This document shows positions 1-9,500 of a DNA stretch of 64,000 nt, one piece after another. This stretch comes from CBDHFQ01 sp965262565 (lineage in GTDB: Bacteria; Bacteroidota; Bacteroidia; J057): positions 1 through 64,000 of the forward strand of contig CBDHFQ010000013.1 in assembly GCA_965262565.1 (NCBI GenBank), given 5' to 3'. Both the position numbers and the translations under genes were made by a program. The number at the start of each line of letters is the position of its first letter. Positions within the stretch are counted from its first letter, which is position 1. The notes beneath the pieces are model-generated. The model made no database searches. It saw only the letters and a list, made by a program, of their open reading frames with translations, and was not told where the DNA came from.

Positions 1-1650
1 ATGGAATTCATATGATATTTTTTGAGAAGGAGCTTTTTATCAGTTTTATGCTTTCCTGTGAGATGATCTTCGAAACAACCAATATTTTATCGGATAAAGT
101 TCCTTTTGTTCAAAGGAGTTTCATCGCCCCACAATTACTGCCCGAAAGAAATCCCAATGTAGCAGATCATTTTTGGGATGGTCGCTCCACGCTTTATATG
201 GAGTATGAACACAGGTTCTTTCACTACGGGATCATTCAAAGCTTTATCGTCAGAACACATCCTTTTGCCCAGGCATTAGGTGATGAACGACCCATTGGAA
301 AATGGGAACACGACTATTAGAAATTGGGGAGGATGGAAAAAAAATATGGGCACAGTAGAAGCAAAGGGCAATTTGATTCAAGTGAAAGTAACAGCGAACG
401 GAAAGAGGTTATTGGATAAAATTCGTAACGAAATTGATACGCTTAGTGAAGAGGATGGAAAAACATGGGTTAGCGTAGATGGCGAATATTTTGTATTACT
501 TAAGGAACTAGAAGAGCTAATAAAAGATCCCCTTAATACGACAATCAAAGCAATCAATAGGAAAAAGTCTCAATCAAAAGCTGAAAAATATTTAGATATA
601 TCTTCTTTGAAAGCCTTCTTGGATCTCGATAAAAACGAAGCCTTCCCAGATATTCAGGAGTTAGATCCTATAGACCAAAGAAGATTAGCTCAAATTCCCG
701 TGATCAAAAAAATCATTGGCAAAGAGGGATGCTAGAAAAGGCTATTGAAAGTATGTTAGAATATTCAATCCTGAAGTCGATAGAAGACCATAGCATTCGT
801 TAGTCTGACAAGGCTAAGTTTAATAGTTTATTGCAACAGAGATAAGGATAGGTGGGCATCTTGACAAAAGACGAGATAAGAGTCCAATCAAAATGGATTT
901 GCTAAAGAATCGATTGCTTTGTTTAATGCTTATACTCCATTCGAGTTACCCAACCACAAAAGAGTGAAGGCTTTCAGCGAGATAGGTATGGGAAAACATC
1001 GATCAAGGATATCATGAAATCAGAGGTAGCGAACAAGCTGAAGTTAGACCTCCAGCGAAGGTCTACTTTTCCTATGCTTGGGGAGATACTTATGAAGCAG
1101 GCTGAAAGTAGGTGAGACATTAGTGGATCAATTCTATAATGGGCTTATAGATGAACCTTTTGAATTAAAGAGGGATAACAAAGATATGGAAATATGGATC
1201 ATCGGGATGATTAGTGAATTTATGGAGGACCCTGGGCAAAGGAGATTTAATTGTTGTCTTTTTCAGTGATAAATATTTGCGTTCCGAGTATTGTATGTTT
1301 GAGCTATGCGAACATTGCCCGAAATGGTCAATGGGATAAACAATTATTTACTCAACGTATATTACCTGTCAGAATTGAAAGCTTGGCTTTTGATGATCCT
1401 GAAGTACTAGACACTTATTTTGAGCATTGGGACAATAAACAAAAGAAGTGGGAGCGATTAATTCAGAAAAGGACAGGAAAAGTTGCCCAGGCCCAAATGG
1501 ATCGTTTCCAGAAAATCAAAGACATCCATTATCATTGGGGCGATTTGGCCGATTGGCTCATGGATATTCAATGCTATGACCATTCCCCTTCTATCAGAAA
1601 ATGATTTTAGCTTGGTAAAAAGGACCATCAAAGAGCGGTTAAGTGAATAG
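1..1650 (+). pseudogene. Decayed Roco (COR domain)-TIR protein gene, 5' end outside window
   Basis: Several plus-strand reading pieces in different frames together spell the C-terminal part of one large protein. Positions 12-320 encode a COR-like segment (FIAPQLLP, then FFHYGIIQSFIVRTH, the typical rigid end of a COR subdomain). Positions about 300-735 continue it in another frame with VEAKGNLIQVKVTANGK. From about 1060 a TIR-like domain begins (VYFSYAWGD), continues after a shift near 1105 with DQFYNGLIDEPFELKRD, shifts again near 1230-1240 (VFSDKYLRSEYCMFELCE) and again near 1310, and ends in the frame closing at 1650 (IKERLSE). At least four frameshifts plus internal stops make it non-functional. 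The LRR and GTPase parts would lie upstream of the window. In-frame TIR domains in Roco proteins are associated with signalling or NAD-degrading immunity; whether the ancestor was a defence gene is inference. Confidence 0.7.
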
Positions 1651-1728
1651 CGTACATGAATTAGGTGCGTTTTCTGCTCCGGCCATGCTACATATGGATC
1701 TATTGTGTAATCGACGAGTGTATTCTAT

Positions 1729-2353
1729 AACACCCTGGAAGGGTGGCATATAATAGCATAGGGTGTTTTTGAAAGAGAACACCCTATGGAAAAATGGATC
1801 ATCGGCAAGACATTGTATTCAAAACACCCTGGAAGGGTGGCATATAATAGCATAGGGTGTTTTTGAAAGGGAACACCCTATGGAAAAATGGATCATCGGC
1901 AAGACAGTAAATCTATAACACCCTGAAAGGGTGGCATATAATAGCATAGGGTGTTTTTGAAAGAGAACACCCTATGGAAAAATGGATCAACGGCAAGACA
2001 GGGTATTCAAAACACCCTGGAAGGGTGGCATATAATAGCATAGGGTGTTTTTGAAAGAGAACACCCTATGGAAAAATGGATCATCGGCAAGACATTGTAT
2101 TCAAAACACCCTGGAAGGGTGGCATATAATAGCATAGGGTGTTTTTGAAAGAGAACACCCTATGGAAAAATGGATCATCAGCAAGACAGGGTATTCAAAA
2201 CACCCTGAAAGGGTGGCATATAATAGCATAGGGTGTTTTTGAAAGAGAACACCCTATGGAAAAATGGATCATCGGCAAGACATTGTATTCAAAACACCCT
2301 GGAAGGGTGGCATATAATAGCATAGGGTGTTTTTGAAAGAGAACCACCCTATG
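1729..2353. repeat. Tandem array of seven 94-bp hairpin repeats
   Basis: The motif CACCCTG recurs at 1731, 1825, 1919, 2013, 2107, 2201 and 2295, an exact 94-bp period. Each unit holds a short inverted repeat (ACACCCT-GGA-AGGGTG-like) followed by a perfect 11-bp inverted repeat, CATAGGGTGTT and AACACCCTATG, with a 10-nt loop (1757-1767 and 1778-1788 in the first copy). A spacer follows, containing GGAAAAATGGATCATCGGC. Copies differ by only a few substitutions. The seventh is cut off just after the hairpin and carries a 1-nt insertion in its right arm. No gene is present. Near-identity suggests recent expansion or homogenisation. It is not a CRISPR because the repeats abut with no unique spacers. 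Confidence 0.95.
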
Positions 2354-2512
2354 CTGACGGATATTTAGAGGCTCGTTAAAAATATGTTAAGCTCCTCCTC
2401 TCCAAAAACCTCCACAAATTTTCCTCCGTAATTAAAGCTATCGTAAGTGTAACGACTTTACATTTCGTGTTACAATCGTTAATATTGATATAGACTAGCA
2501 AAAGATTATCCA

Positions 2513-3970
2513 ATGAAAAAGTTCTTGCCATACGGTATATTTTCTTTTCTCATCAGTTGTTTCACCTTAGCGCTATACCATTTCTCTGGATGGGGCAACA
2601 AAACGGTTGTCCTTACCCAAAGTCCTGGAGATACCCCAGCGGTAGAAACCAGTATGCCTACGATTACGCTGGACCAACTAACCAGTGCACCCCCGGATTT
2701 TCGGCTGTCGGCTCAGGCTACCCTGCCCGCGGTGGTTCACATCAAAGCTTTCAAGACCTCTTCCCGGAGACGTAGCTCTATTTATGAAGAGTTATTTGGG
2801 TTTGGTCCGTCGAATCGCCGACAGAATGTATCTACGGGATCGGGGGTAGTGATGACAGAAGATGGATTTATTGTGACCAATAATCATGTGATAGAAAGTG
2901 CGGATGAATTAGAGGTGACTTTTTATGACAACCGGACCTATAAAGCAACGGTGATCGGGACAGATCCTACGACGGATTTGGGCGTGATCAAGGTAGATGA
3001 TAGGGATTTGCAGCATGTCAATTTTGCGAATTCGGATGAGGTGAGTGTTGGCGAATGGGTATTAGCCGTGGGGAATCCTTTTAATCTGGCTTCTACGGCG
3101 ACTGCTGGTATTGTGAGTGCGATCGGGAGGGATTTGGATATCATTCAAAACGAAATGTCGATCGAATCTTTTATACAAACAGATGCTGCCGTGAATCCGG
3201 GAAATAGTGGTGGTGCGTTGGTGAATTTGAAAGGGGAATTAGTGGGGGTCAATACAGCGATTGCTTCTCCGACAGGGGCTTACGCTGGATATGCCTTTGC
3301 GGTGCCTGCAAATATTGTGGAGAAAGTAGTGGAAGATATTAGGCAGTATGGAGCGGTCCAACGTGGGTTTATTGGTATTTACAGCATCATAGAAATCAAT
3401 CCGAACATTGCTGAGGAATTGGAGCTAGGAGTTCAGGAAGGGATATTGGTGGATAAGTTGACATCTAGAAGTGCTGCGGCGAAAGCGGGAATTAACGAAG
3501 GAGATATTATCGTCAGCATTGATAATAATCGTATTAACAATAGAACGAGACTTCAGGAACTCATCGGTAGAAAACGTCCGGGAGATTATGTGGCGGTGAA
3601 GGTGTATCGCAAAGGGGATTACCTGGATTTTCCTGTCCAATTAACCACGCAAGATGGGACGACAGAAATACAAGCAGGAGGGAAAGATGAATTATTGACG
3701 GAACTGGGGGTGGAATTTGAGGATGTAGATAAAAGAACCTTGTACCAATATCGTGTCGAAAATGGGGTTCGTATCTCCAAGTTGTATGCAGGGAGATTTA
3801 GAAGTCAGACAGAGGTGGAAGAAGGTTTTATTATTCTCACCGTCAACGGAAAAAAGGTGTATTCTTCTGCCGGATTATTGAATATGCTTAAGGAAACCAG
3901 AGGGAGAGTGAGTTTGGAGGGCTTCTATCCGGGAAGAAGGTATATTTATCAGTATGAGATAAATATGTAA
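2513..3970 (+). CDS. HtrA/Deg family trypsin-like serine protease with PDZ domains
   Basis: This is a periplasmic ATP-independent protease/chaperone that degrades or refolds damaged envelope proteins. The 485-residue product starts with a membrane-spanning signal or anchor (residues about 5-25) and a variable linker. The trypsin-like domain covers about 65-260 with a complete triad: His125 in TNNHV, Asp155 in TDPTTDLGVIKV and Ser232 in NPGNSGGAL. A PDZ domain follows at about 270-370 (GFIGI, then SAAAKAGINEGDIIVSID) and a second, diverged PDZ-like segment at about 390-480. Length and order match the DegP/DegQ (Do) family. It stands alone between decayed DNA on both sides. The start is the first ATG, directly followed by KK and the hydrophobic segment. 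Substrates and regulation are not visible. Confidence 0.95.
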   Translation: MKKFLPYGIFSFLISCFTLALYHFSGWGNKTVVLTQSPGDTPAVETSMPTITLDQLTSAPPDFRLSAQATLPAVVHIKAFKTSSRRRSSIYEELFGFGPSNRRQNVSTGSGVVMTEDGFIVTNNHVIESADELEVTFYDNRTYKATVIGTDPTTDLGVIKVDDRDLQHVNFANSDEVSVGEWVLAVGNPFNLASTATAGIVSAIGRDLDIIQNEMSIESFIQTDAAVNPGNSGGALVNLKGELVGVNTAIASPTGAYAGYAFAVPANIVEKVVEDIRQYGAVQRGFIGIYSIIEINPNIAEELELGVQEGILVDKLTSRSAAAKAGINEGDIIVSIDNNRINNRTRLQELIGRKRPGDYVAVKVYRKGDYLDFPVQLTTQDGTTEIQAGGKDELLTELGVEFEDVDKRTLYQYRVENGVRISKLYAGRFRSQTEVEEGFIILTVNGKKVYSSAGLLNMLKETRGRVSLEGFYPGRRYIYQYEINM

Positions 3971-3990
3971 CTTATAACGAAATTCAACTT

Positions 3991-4248
3991 ATGCCTATAA
4001 CATATCATGTGAAAGAAGATTATCTCTACAAATTAGGGAGTAACGAAGGTGAAAAAGAGGGAAAAATAGAGGGAAAGGATAGAAAGGAAGAAGGTAAGAT
4101 TGAAGGTCTATGAGAGGAAAAGATGATGCTTGTTCGAAATATGCTTAGCTCACAGGCTTTTTTAGAAGGTAAGTTGAGTTATGAAGATATTGCCCAAATC
4201 AGTGGAATGACCATAGAAGAGAGTAAAGAAATTCAGCGAGCTAATTGA
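3991..4248 (+). pseudogene. Remnant of Rpn/PD-(D/E)XK transposase-like protein C-terminus
   Basis: A single frame from 3991 to the stop at 4246-4248 reads a charged lysine/glutamate-rich stretch (EKEGKIEGKDRKEEGKIEG), one in-frame TGA at 4111-4113, then SQAFLEGKLSYEDIAQISGMTIEESKEIQ. This is the typical tail of Bacteroidota Rpn-type recombination-promoting nuclease/transposase proteins, in which a basic-acidic repeat precedes a short helix-turn-helix-like end. The nuclease core is missing and the stop codon breaks the rest, so it is probably a dead fragment. Family assignment rests on the tail pattern only. Confidence 0.5.
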
Positions 4249-4312
4249 TTAGCTGTCTGGCTATCATTGGAATGAATGAGGGTTCCTATTTACAATAAAT
4301 TTGATGAGCATA

Positions 4313-4344
4313 CGAAAAGGCAGCTTGAGATGCCCTCAAGCTGC
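4313..4344 (-). terminator. Rho-independent terminator of the peroxidase gene
   Basis: A perfect 10-bp stem, GCAGCTTGAG (4320-4329) and CTCAAGCTGC (4335-4344), with a 5-nt loop lies just downstream of the minus-strand peroxidase stop. On the minus strand it is followed by CCTTTTCG, a short T-rich tail. Confidence 0.65.
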
Positions 4345-4372
4345 ATGCTTATGTTAGTACTTCCCACAAATC

Positions 4373-5791
4373 TTAGGGTAGTTTTACCATTTTCCTGATT
4401 CCGATGAAACGATCCTGATGGTCGTAAATACTTACTAAATACACCCCATCCTCCAACTCAGAAATGGCTATTGGTTCATTGGCACGAATCAAGCTCGAAA
4501 TCCATACCTTCCCATTCACGTCGTACACGTTCAATGTATACGTTGTACCTGTTAAACCTGACAACTGAATATGATCTTGCGAAGGATTGGGATATATACT
4601 GAAGGTCTGAGTAGCGTACATCTCCTTGATGCTGGTTACAGTGGGCAATAAGGTCAATGTCCCATCTGGCTCAAAAGGATCTGAATATTTGGGATTGGTA
4701 TACATATCTGATCCCGTGAGGGTTTCTAAAAAGGCTACTAAGGCTTCTTTTTGCGAATCATCTAAGTTGAGTTGTTGGCCTTGAGGCGCCTGACCTTGCT
4801 CTGGCGGACCGCCTCTCAATCTCGGGTCCAGATTTGTATTGATTTGAGGATCAAAGGTAACATCATTATAATGATCAATCACTTGCATGAGCTCTGTGAA
4901 GGCACCATTATGCATCATTTGTCCGTTTAATTGGCCTGCTGGATTCACCAGGTCGCGAAGGCTGGGCGATCTGGTATTAGCCACATCCACTTCTCCACTA
5001 TCATCTCCACGTCTGATAACCCCATTATTGAGAGATTCTGGGTCAATATCGAATTCAGGTGCTCTGTGACATCCATTACAACCCGCTCCTCCTTGATTTG
5101 GAGAAAGTAAAAAGAGCTCTTTCCCTGCATTTTCCTCGGGGGTGAAATTGGGAAAATTGGCATTGAGGTTATTGGTCTCCGCAAGGCCTTCATCAAATTT
5201 GGAGTCGAAAGATTGGATGCTTCGAACAAACTGGGAAAGGGCCAGCTGAATACGATCCTCTGTAACCTCGGCATCTCCAAAAACGAGTTCGAACAATCGT
5301 TGATACGCTTCTATGTTGGACAGCTTAATGATAAGATCATTTATATCAGGATCTCCTTCCGTCCCGCTATACCCCATCTCCACATGATCCTGGATAGGTT
5401 GAGAAGTTTGATCCTCCAGGGAGACAGCTCGTTCATCCCAAAAGAAGCGCTCCTCCTCTCCAAACCGACTATTTACCAACCGCATGGCATGTCTTCCCGT
5501 AACTCCTCCGTCAAGCCCCACGCTAAATTGGGCGGTATCCGAAAAGGCAAAGGCTTGTATATGACAACTTCCACATGCAATCGTATTGTTAGCTGAAAGC
5601 CTTTTGTCATAAAACAATACGCGCCCCAGGGTAGCTCCTTCATCTGTGATCGCATTATCAGCGGGGGTATTATCCCGATCGATATACCTTGGGACGGAAG
5701 TGTTGGAATAGTTAGCCAAGTCATTTAAATCGATAGAAGCAGAGATAAGGACCATAGCTAATAAAGAAGTAATGAGTAAATATAAACGCAT
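4373..5791 (-). CDS. MauG/CcpA-type di-haem cytochrome c peroxidase with T9SS sorting domain
   Basis: This is a secreted di-haem protein of the bacterial cytochrome c peroxidase/MauG superfamily, which reduces hydrogen peroxide or carries out related oxidations. The 472-residue product has an N-terminal signal peptide (residues 1-20), a first haem site CGSCH at 73-77 and a second site CNGCH at 238-242, spaced as in the family. Family features such as FWDERA and the loop around HNGAFTEL are present. The last 75 residues (FSIYPNPSQDHIQL onward, ending GIRKMVKLP) form a type A T9SS C-terminal sorting domain, which implies transport across the outer membrane and cell-surface attachment or release rather than the usual periplasmic location. 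It is monocistronic with its own terminator. The physiological electron donor cannot be told from sequence. Confidence 0.93.
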   Translation of the reverse strand: MRLYLLITSLLAMVLISASIDLNDLANYSNTSVPRYIDRDNTPADNAITDEGATLGRVLFYDKRLSANNTIACGSCHIQAFAFSDTAQFSVGLDGGVTGRHAMRLVNSRFGEEERFFWDERAVSLEDQTSQPIQDHVEMGYSGTEGDPDINDLIIKLSNIEAYQRLFELVFGDAEVTEDRIQLALSQFVRSIQSFDSKFDEGLAETNNLNANFPNFTPEENAGKELFLLSPNQGGAGCNGCHRAPEFDIDPESLNNGVIRRGDDSGEVDVANTRSPSLRDLVNPAGQLNGQMMHNGAFTELMQVIDHYNDVTFDPQINTNLDPRLRGGPPEQGQAPQGQQLNLDDSQKEALVAFLETLTGSDMYTNPKYSDPFEPDGTLTLLPTVTSIKEMYATQTFSIYPNPSQDHIQLSGLTGTTYTLNVYDVNGKVWISSLIRANEPIAISELEDGVYLVSIYDHQDRFIGIRKMVKLP

Positions 5792-5972
5792 ATGTTCATC
5801 ATATTATATTGAGATCAGACCAGGAAGATGGTGGGGAGTGAGAAAGGTGGTAGTTGGTTTCGTACCAATGGTAAAAATTACAAGTATGTTAATATAGGGG
5901 AAATTTGCTGTTGTTCTATTACGGTCTTACGCTAAACCCAACACTTTTGTCTTGCTGTAATCAATAGGTAGT

Positions 5973-6100
5973 ACGCTGAAAGGGTGTTCCTAAAAGGGAA
6001 AACTCCTACGGATAAAAGGTGGATAAATCCATTAAGTCCTGAAAGGGTGCGAAACAACAGCATAGGGTGATCCTAAAAGGAAAAACCCTATGAAAAAAGG
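5973..6100. repeat. Two diverged copies of the 94-bp hairpin repeat
   Basis: Positions 6036-6100 read GTCCTGAAAGGGTG, then CAGCATAGGGTGATCC, then CCCTATGAAAAAAGG, matching the order of elements in the 1729-2353 array, with hairpin arms CATAGGGT (6061-6068) and ACCCTATG (6085-6092). Positions 5973-6009 hold a more eroded copy (CTGAAAGGGTGTTCCTAAAAG). The repeat is therefore dispersed and not confined to one array. Confidence 0.8.
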
Positions 6101-6183
6101 CGAAGATGCCTGAAGGAGATAGTCTGGATATGCGGGAGGAGATGCGCTGAGACCGAACCGATAGGTGAGTCCGAAAGGCATCG

Positions 6184-6215
6184 GTCATATGTAGGTCATA
6201 GAATCTACATATGAC
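6184..6215. repeat. Perfect 11-bp inverted repeat
   Basis: GTCATATGTAG (6184-6194) and CTACATATGAC (6205-6215) form a perfect 11-bp stem with a 10-nt loop in non-coding DNA. There is no T-tract, so a terminator is unlikely. It could be a protein-binding palindrome or part of a small mobile repeat. Confidence 0.6.
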
Positions 6216-6464
6216 GCCCCAAAAAACACATCCAAAATAGACCCCAAAATACCCTCCCAAAGAAACCGTCCGAAACGTTCAGCCTTTAAATTGAAACATC
6301 CATCTCGAAAAAATCCTGGAAAATCTACCGTCCCAACCAACACACTCTCAACAATCCATCAATGAAATCCATACGAATGTTCCTGCATGGCAACCAAACA
6401 TAACGCTCCACAAAACGCTTCTCGGGCATTAGGCCTCTTAAAAGGAAGGCTATCCAAGCCCTCT

Positions 6465-6500
6465 AAAAAAAAGAACGGATGCCCTTTCGAACATCCGTTT
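6465..6500 (-). terminator. secA terminator
   Basis: Read on the minus strand just after the secA stop, an 8-bp stem AACGGATG...CATCCGTT is followed directly by C and a run of eight Ts (plus-strand As at 6465-6472). This is a classical intrinsic terminator. Confidence 0.85.
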
Positions 6501-6542
6501 AATCCTCATTTTGGGGAATTCTATACCATTTCCCATTGAGAT

Positions 6543-9500
6543 CTATTTTTTTATTCTCGAGATCCCTTTTTTCTTTTTCTTTCGTTCTTGAGCTCTTCGT
6601 TCATTTCGAGATAACTTCCGTTCTGGGCCTTCACCGCTATTCGCCTGCATCATCGCTTTCTCTCTATCCATACTTTTCTGTCTTTCCTGTTCTGCACTTC
6701 CACGTCTCATATTCATCTTACTGAAGTCATCCCTCTGATTCTCTATCTCCCCTTTCTTTTGTTGTCTCTCTTCAATATGTAAATCAGCTTTAAAAATCAG
6801 AGAAAGTACCTCGTGATTGATTTCGTTGAGGGCTTGTTGGAACAATTGGAAGGACTCGAATTTGTACACCAACAAGGGATCTTTCTGTTCAAAGACCGCA
6901 TTTTGGGCCGACTTCCGCAAATCATCCATTTCTCTCAGGTGATTTTTCCATTTGTTGTCAATCACTGCCAGCGTAGCCACCTTTTCCAATTCGTCTATAG
7001 CTGCTGTTCCTTCAGACTGGATAATATCATCTACTTCGGGAATAATTCTCAACTGCTTGGCCCCATCGGAAAGTGGAATAATAATCCGCTCCACCTGAGG
7101 ATTTTGTGCTTTGATTCTGGAAGTACCTACAGCCAGATTTTGCGACAGTTGATCACATTTCCTTTGATAAAATGCTTTGGCTGCTTCGTAAATCTTTTTG
7201 GTTACATTATCTACGGAAAGATCATTCAAATCTTTTTCTGTAATTTTAGGATCGACAGAAATCAATCGAATACAATCCATGCGCAACGACTCTGCATCAG
7301 GGATGTCGAAATAGCGTTCTGTAATATTGTTGCTTAAATCAAACAACATATCGTCCAGATCCACTTTGATTCTCTCTCCATATAAAGCATTGCGGCGACG
7401 GGTGTAAATCACCTCTCTCTGGCTATTCATCACATCATCATACTCCAGCAATCGCTTACGCATAGAGAAGTTATTTTCCTCGACTTTCTTCTGCGCATTA
7501 GAAATGGACTTGCTGATCATCCTGTGTTGGATCACCTCTCCTTCCTCTAAGCCCATCCTGTCCATAATCTTGCTGATCCGCTCTGAGCCAAATAAACGCA
7601 TCAAGTTATCTTCCAGAGAAACAAAAAACTGAGAGGTTCCCGGATCTCCTTGTCTACCTGCACGTCCCCTTAGCTGCCGGTCAATTCTTCTGGATTCATG
7701 TCGCTCGGTTCCTATAATGGCTAACCCTCCAGCTTCTTTCACCCCAGGCCCTAATTTAATGTCCGTACCACGACCCGCCATGTTAGTAGCGATGGTAACC
7801 ATTCCAGGCTGACCTGCTTGTGCGACGATCTCTGCTTCTCGTTGGTGATGTTTCGCGTTCAGTACATTGTGGGGAATTCTTTTTCTATTCAACATTCGCC
7901 CCAATTTCTCTGAATCTTCTACCGAAGTCGTACCCACTAGTACTGGACGTCCATTCTCCCTGATCTTCTCAATCTCATTAATGACCGCATTGTATTTTTC
8001 GCGCGTCGTCTTATATACTAAGTCCTCATGGTCCAGTCGCTGTACGGGGACATTTGTAGGAACTACCACTACATCCAATTTGTATATTTCGTAAAACTCC
8101 GCTTCCTCCGTTTCTGCAGTACCTGTCATCCCTGCCAGTTTATGATACATCCGGAAGTAATTTTGGAGTGTAACAGTGGCAAAGGTCTGCGTGGCGTTTT
8201 CGATTTTTACATTCTCCTTCGCCTCAATCGCCTGGTGTAATCCATCAGAATACCTTCGTCCGGGAAGCACCCTACCTGTTTGCTCATCCACGATCATTAC
8301 CTTCCCTTCATTGACGATGTATTCTATATCCTTTTCAAATAAAGTGTAAGCCTTCAATAACTGTTGGATAGCGTGAAGGCGCTCTGTTTTCTCTGCATAA
8401 TCCTGGGCCGCTTCGTCTTTTAATCGAATCGCCTCTTCCTCACCCAGAGAAGTGTCTCCCTCTATTTCTGAGAAACGGGCTGCTATATCTGGCACGACAA
8501 ATAAATCAGGATCTTCTCCGGCTTTGGCGATCAACTCCCGACCATTATCTGTTAATTCAATCTGATTATTTCGCTCATCAATCGTAAAGTAAAGGGGATC
8601 GGTAGCTATATGCATGTTTTTCGAATTGTCCTGCATATAAAACCCTTCCGTCTTGCTCATGACAGCCTTGGTTCCCTGTTCACTCAGGTATTTGATCAAT
8701 GGCCCATGTTTAGGTAGCCCCTTAAACGCACGGAATAAGGCTAATCCTCCTTCATCGTTGCTGCCATCATTTATTTTCTTCTGTGCTTCTCTTAAGTACT
8801 TATTAACCAGATCTTTTTGCTTACGTACCAATCTCTCGATCCTCGGTTTTAGATCATCGTATTCATGCTTGTCGCCTTGAGGAATGGGCCCTGAGATAAT
8901 GAGGGGAGTACGCGCTTCATCGATTAATACAGAGTCGACCTCATCTATGATGGAGTAGAAATGTTCTCGCTGAACCAAATATTCAGGATGGGTGGTCATA
9001 TTATCCCTCAAATAGTCAAAGCCAAATTCATTATTGGTCCCATAACAAATATCCGCATTATAGGCCTTGCGGCGCTCTTCGGAATTAGGCTCATGTTGGT
9101 CAATACAATCTGTGGTCAAGCCATGAAACTGGAACAATGGCGCGTTCCATTCTGAATCACGTTGAGCTAGATAACTGTTGACTGTGACCAGGTGAATTCC
9201 CTGCCCACTTAGTGCATTCAGGTAGATAGGTAATGTTGCTACCAAGGTCTTTCCTTCCCCTGTTTGCATCTCCGCAATTTTTCCTCTGTGCAGTACGATC
9301 CCTCCCATCAGCTGTACATCATAATGGATCATCTTCCATTCAATTTCTGCCCCTGCTGCAGTCCATTTGTTGGCCCAAATAGCATGCTCCCCTTCAATCG
9401 TCACATAATTTTTCTTTGGATCATTCGCAAATTGATGATCTAGTTCTGTAGCTGTTACTTTGAGTTGTTTATTTGTAGTAAATCTTCTGGCTGTTTCTTT

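Larger units (their letters stand above)
5792..6464. other. Non-coding region with repeat remnants
   Basis: About 670 bp between the start of the peroxidase gene and the secA terminator. It carries two diverged copies of the hairpin repeat found at 1729-2353 (5973-6009 and 6036-6100) and a perfect inverted repeat at 6184-6215. I see no credible gene: the open frames here lack any recognisable protein pattern. Confidence 0.6.

Noticed and set aside
1729..2353. CRISPR array
   Set aside because: The units abut with no unique spacers, the period is 94 bp and the whole unit is conserved; no cas gene is nearby.
1729..2353. Short protein genes inside each 94-bp unit
   Set aside because: A 26-codon frame recurs, but changes between copies are not biased to silent positions and one copy stops early; it is more likely a by-product of the repeat.
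6813..7337. 174-codon open frame on the plus strand
   Set aside because: It lies wholly inside secA on the other strand and has no protein-like features; secA is certain.
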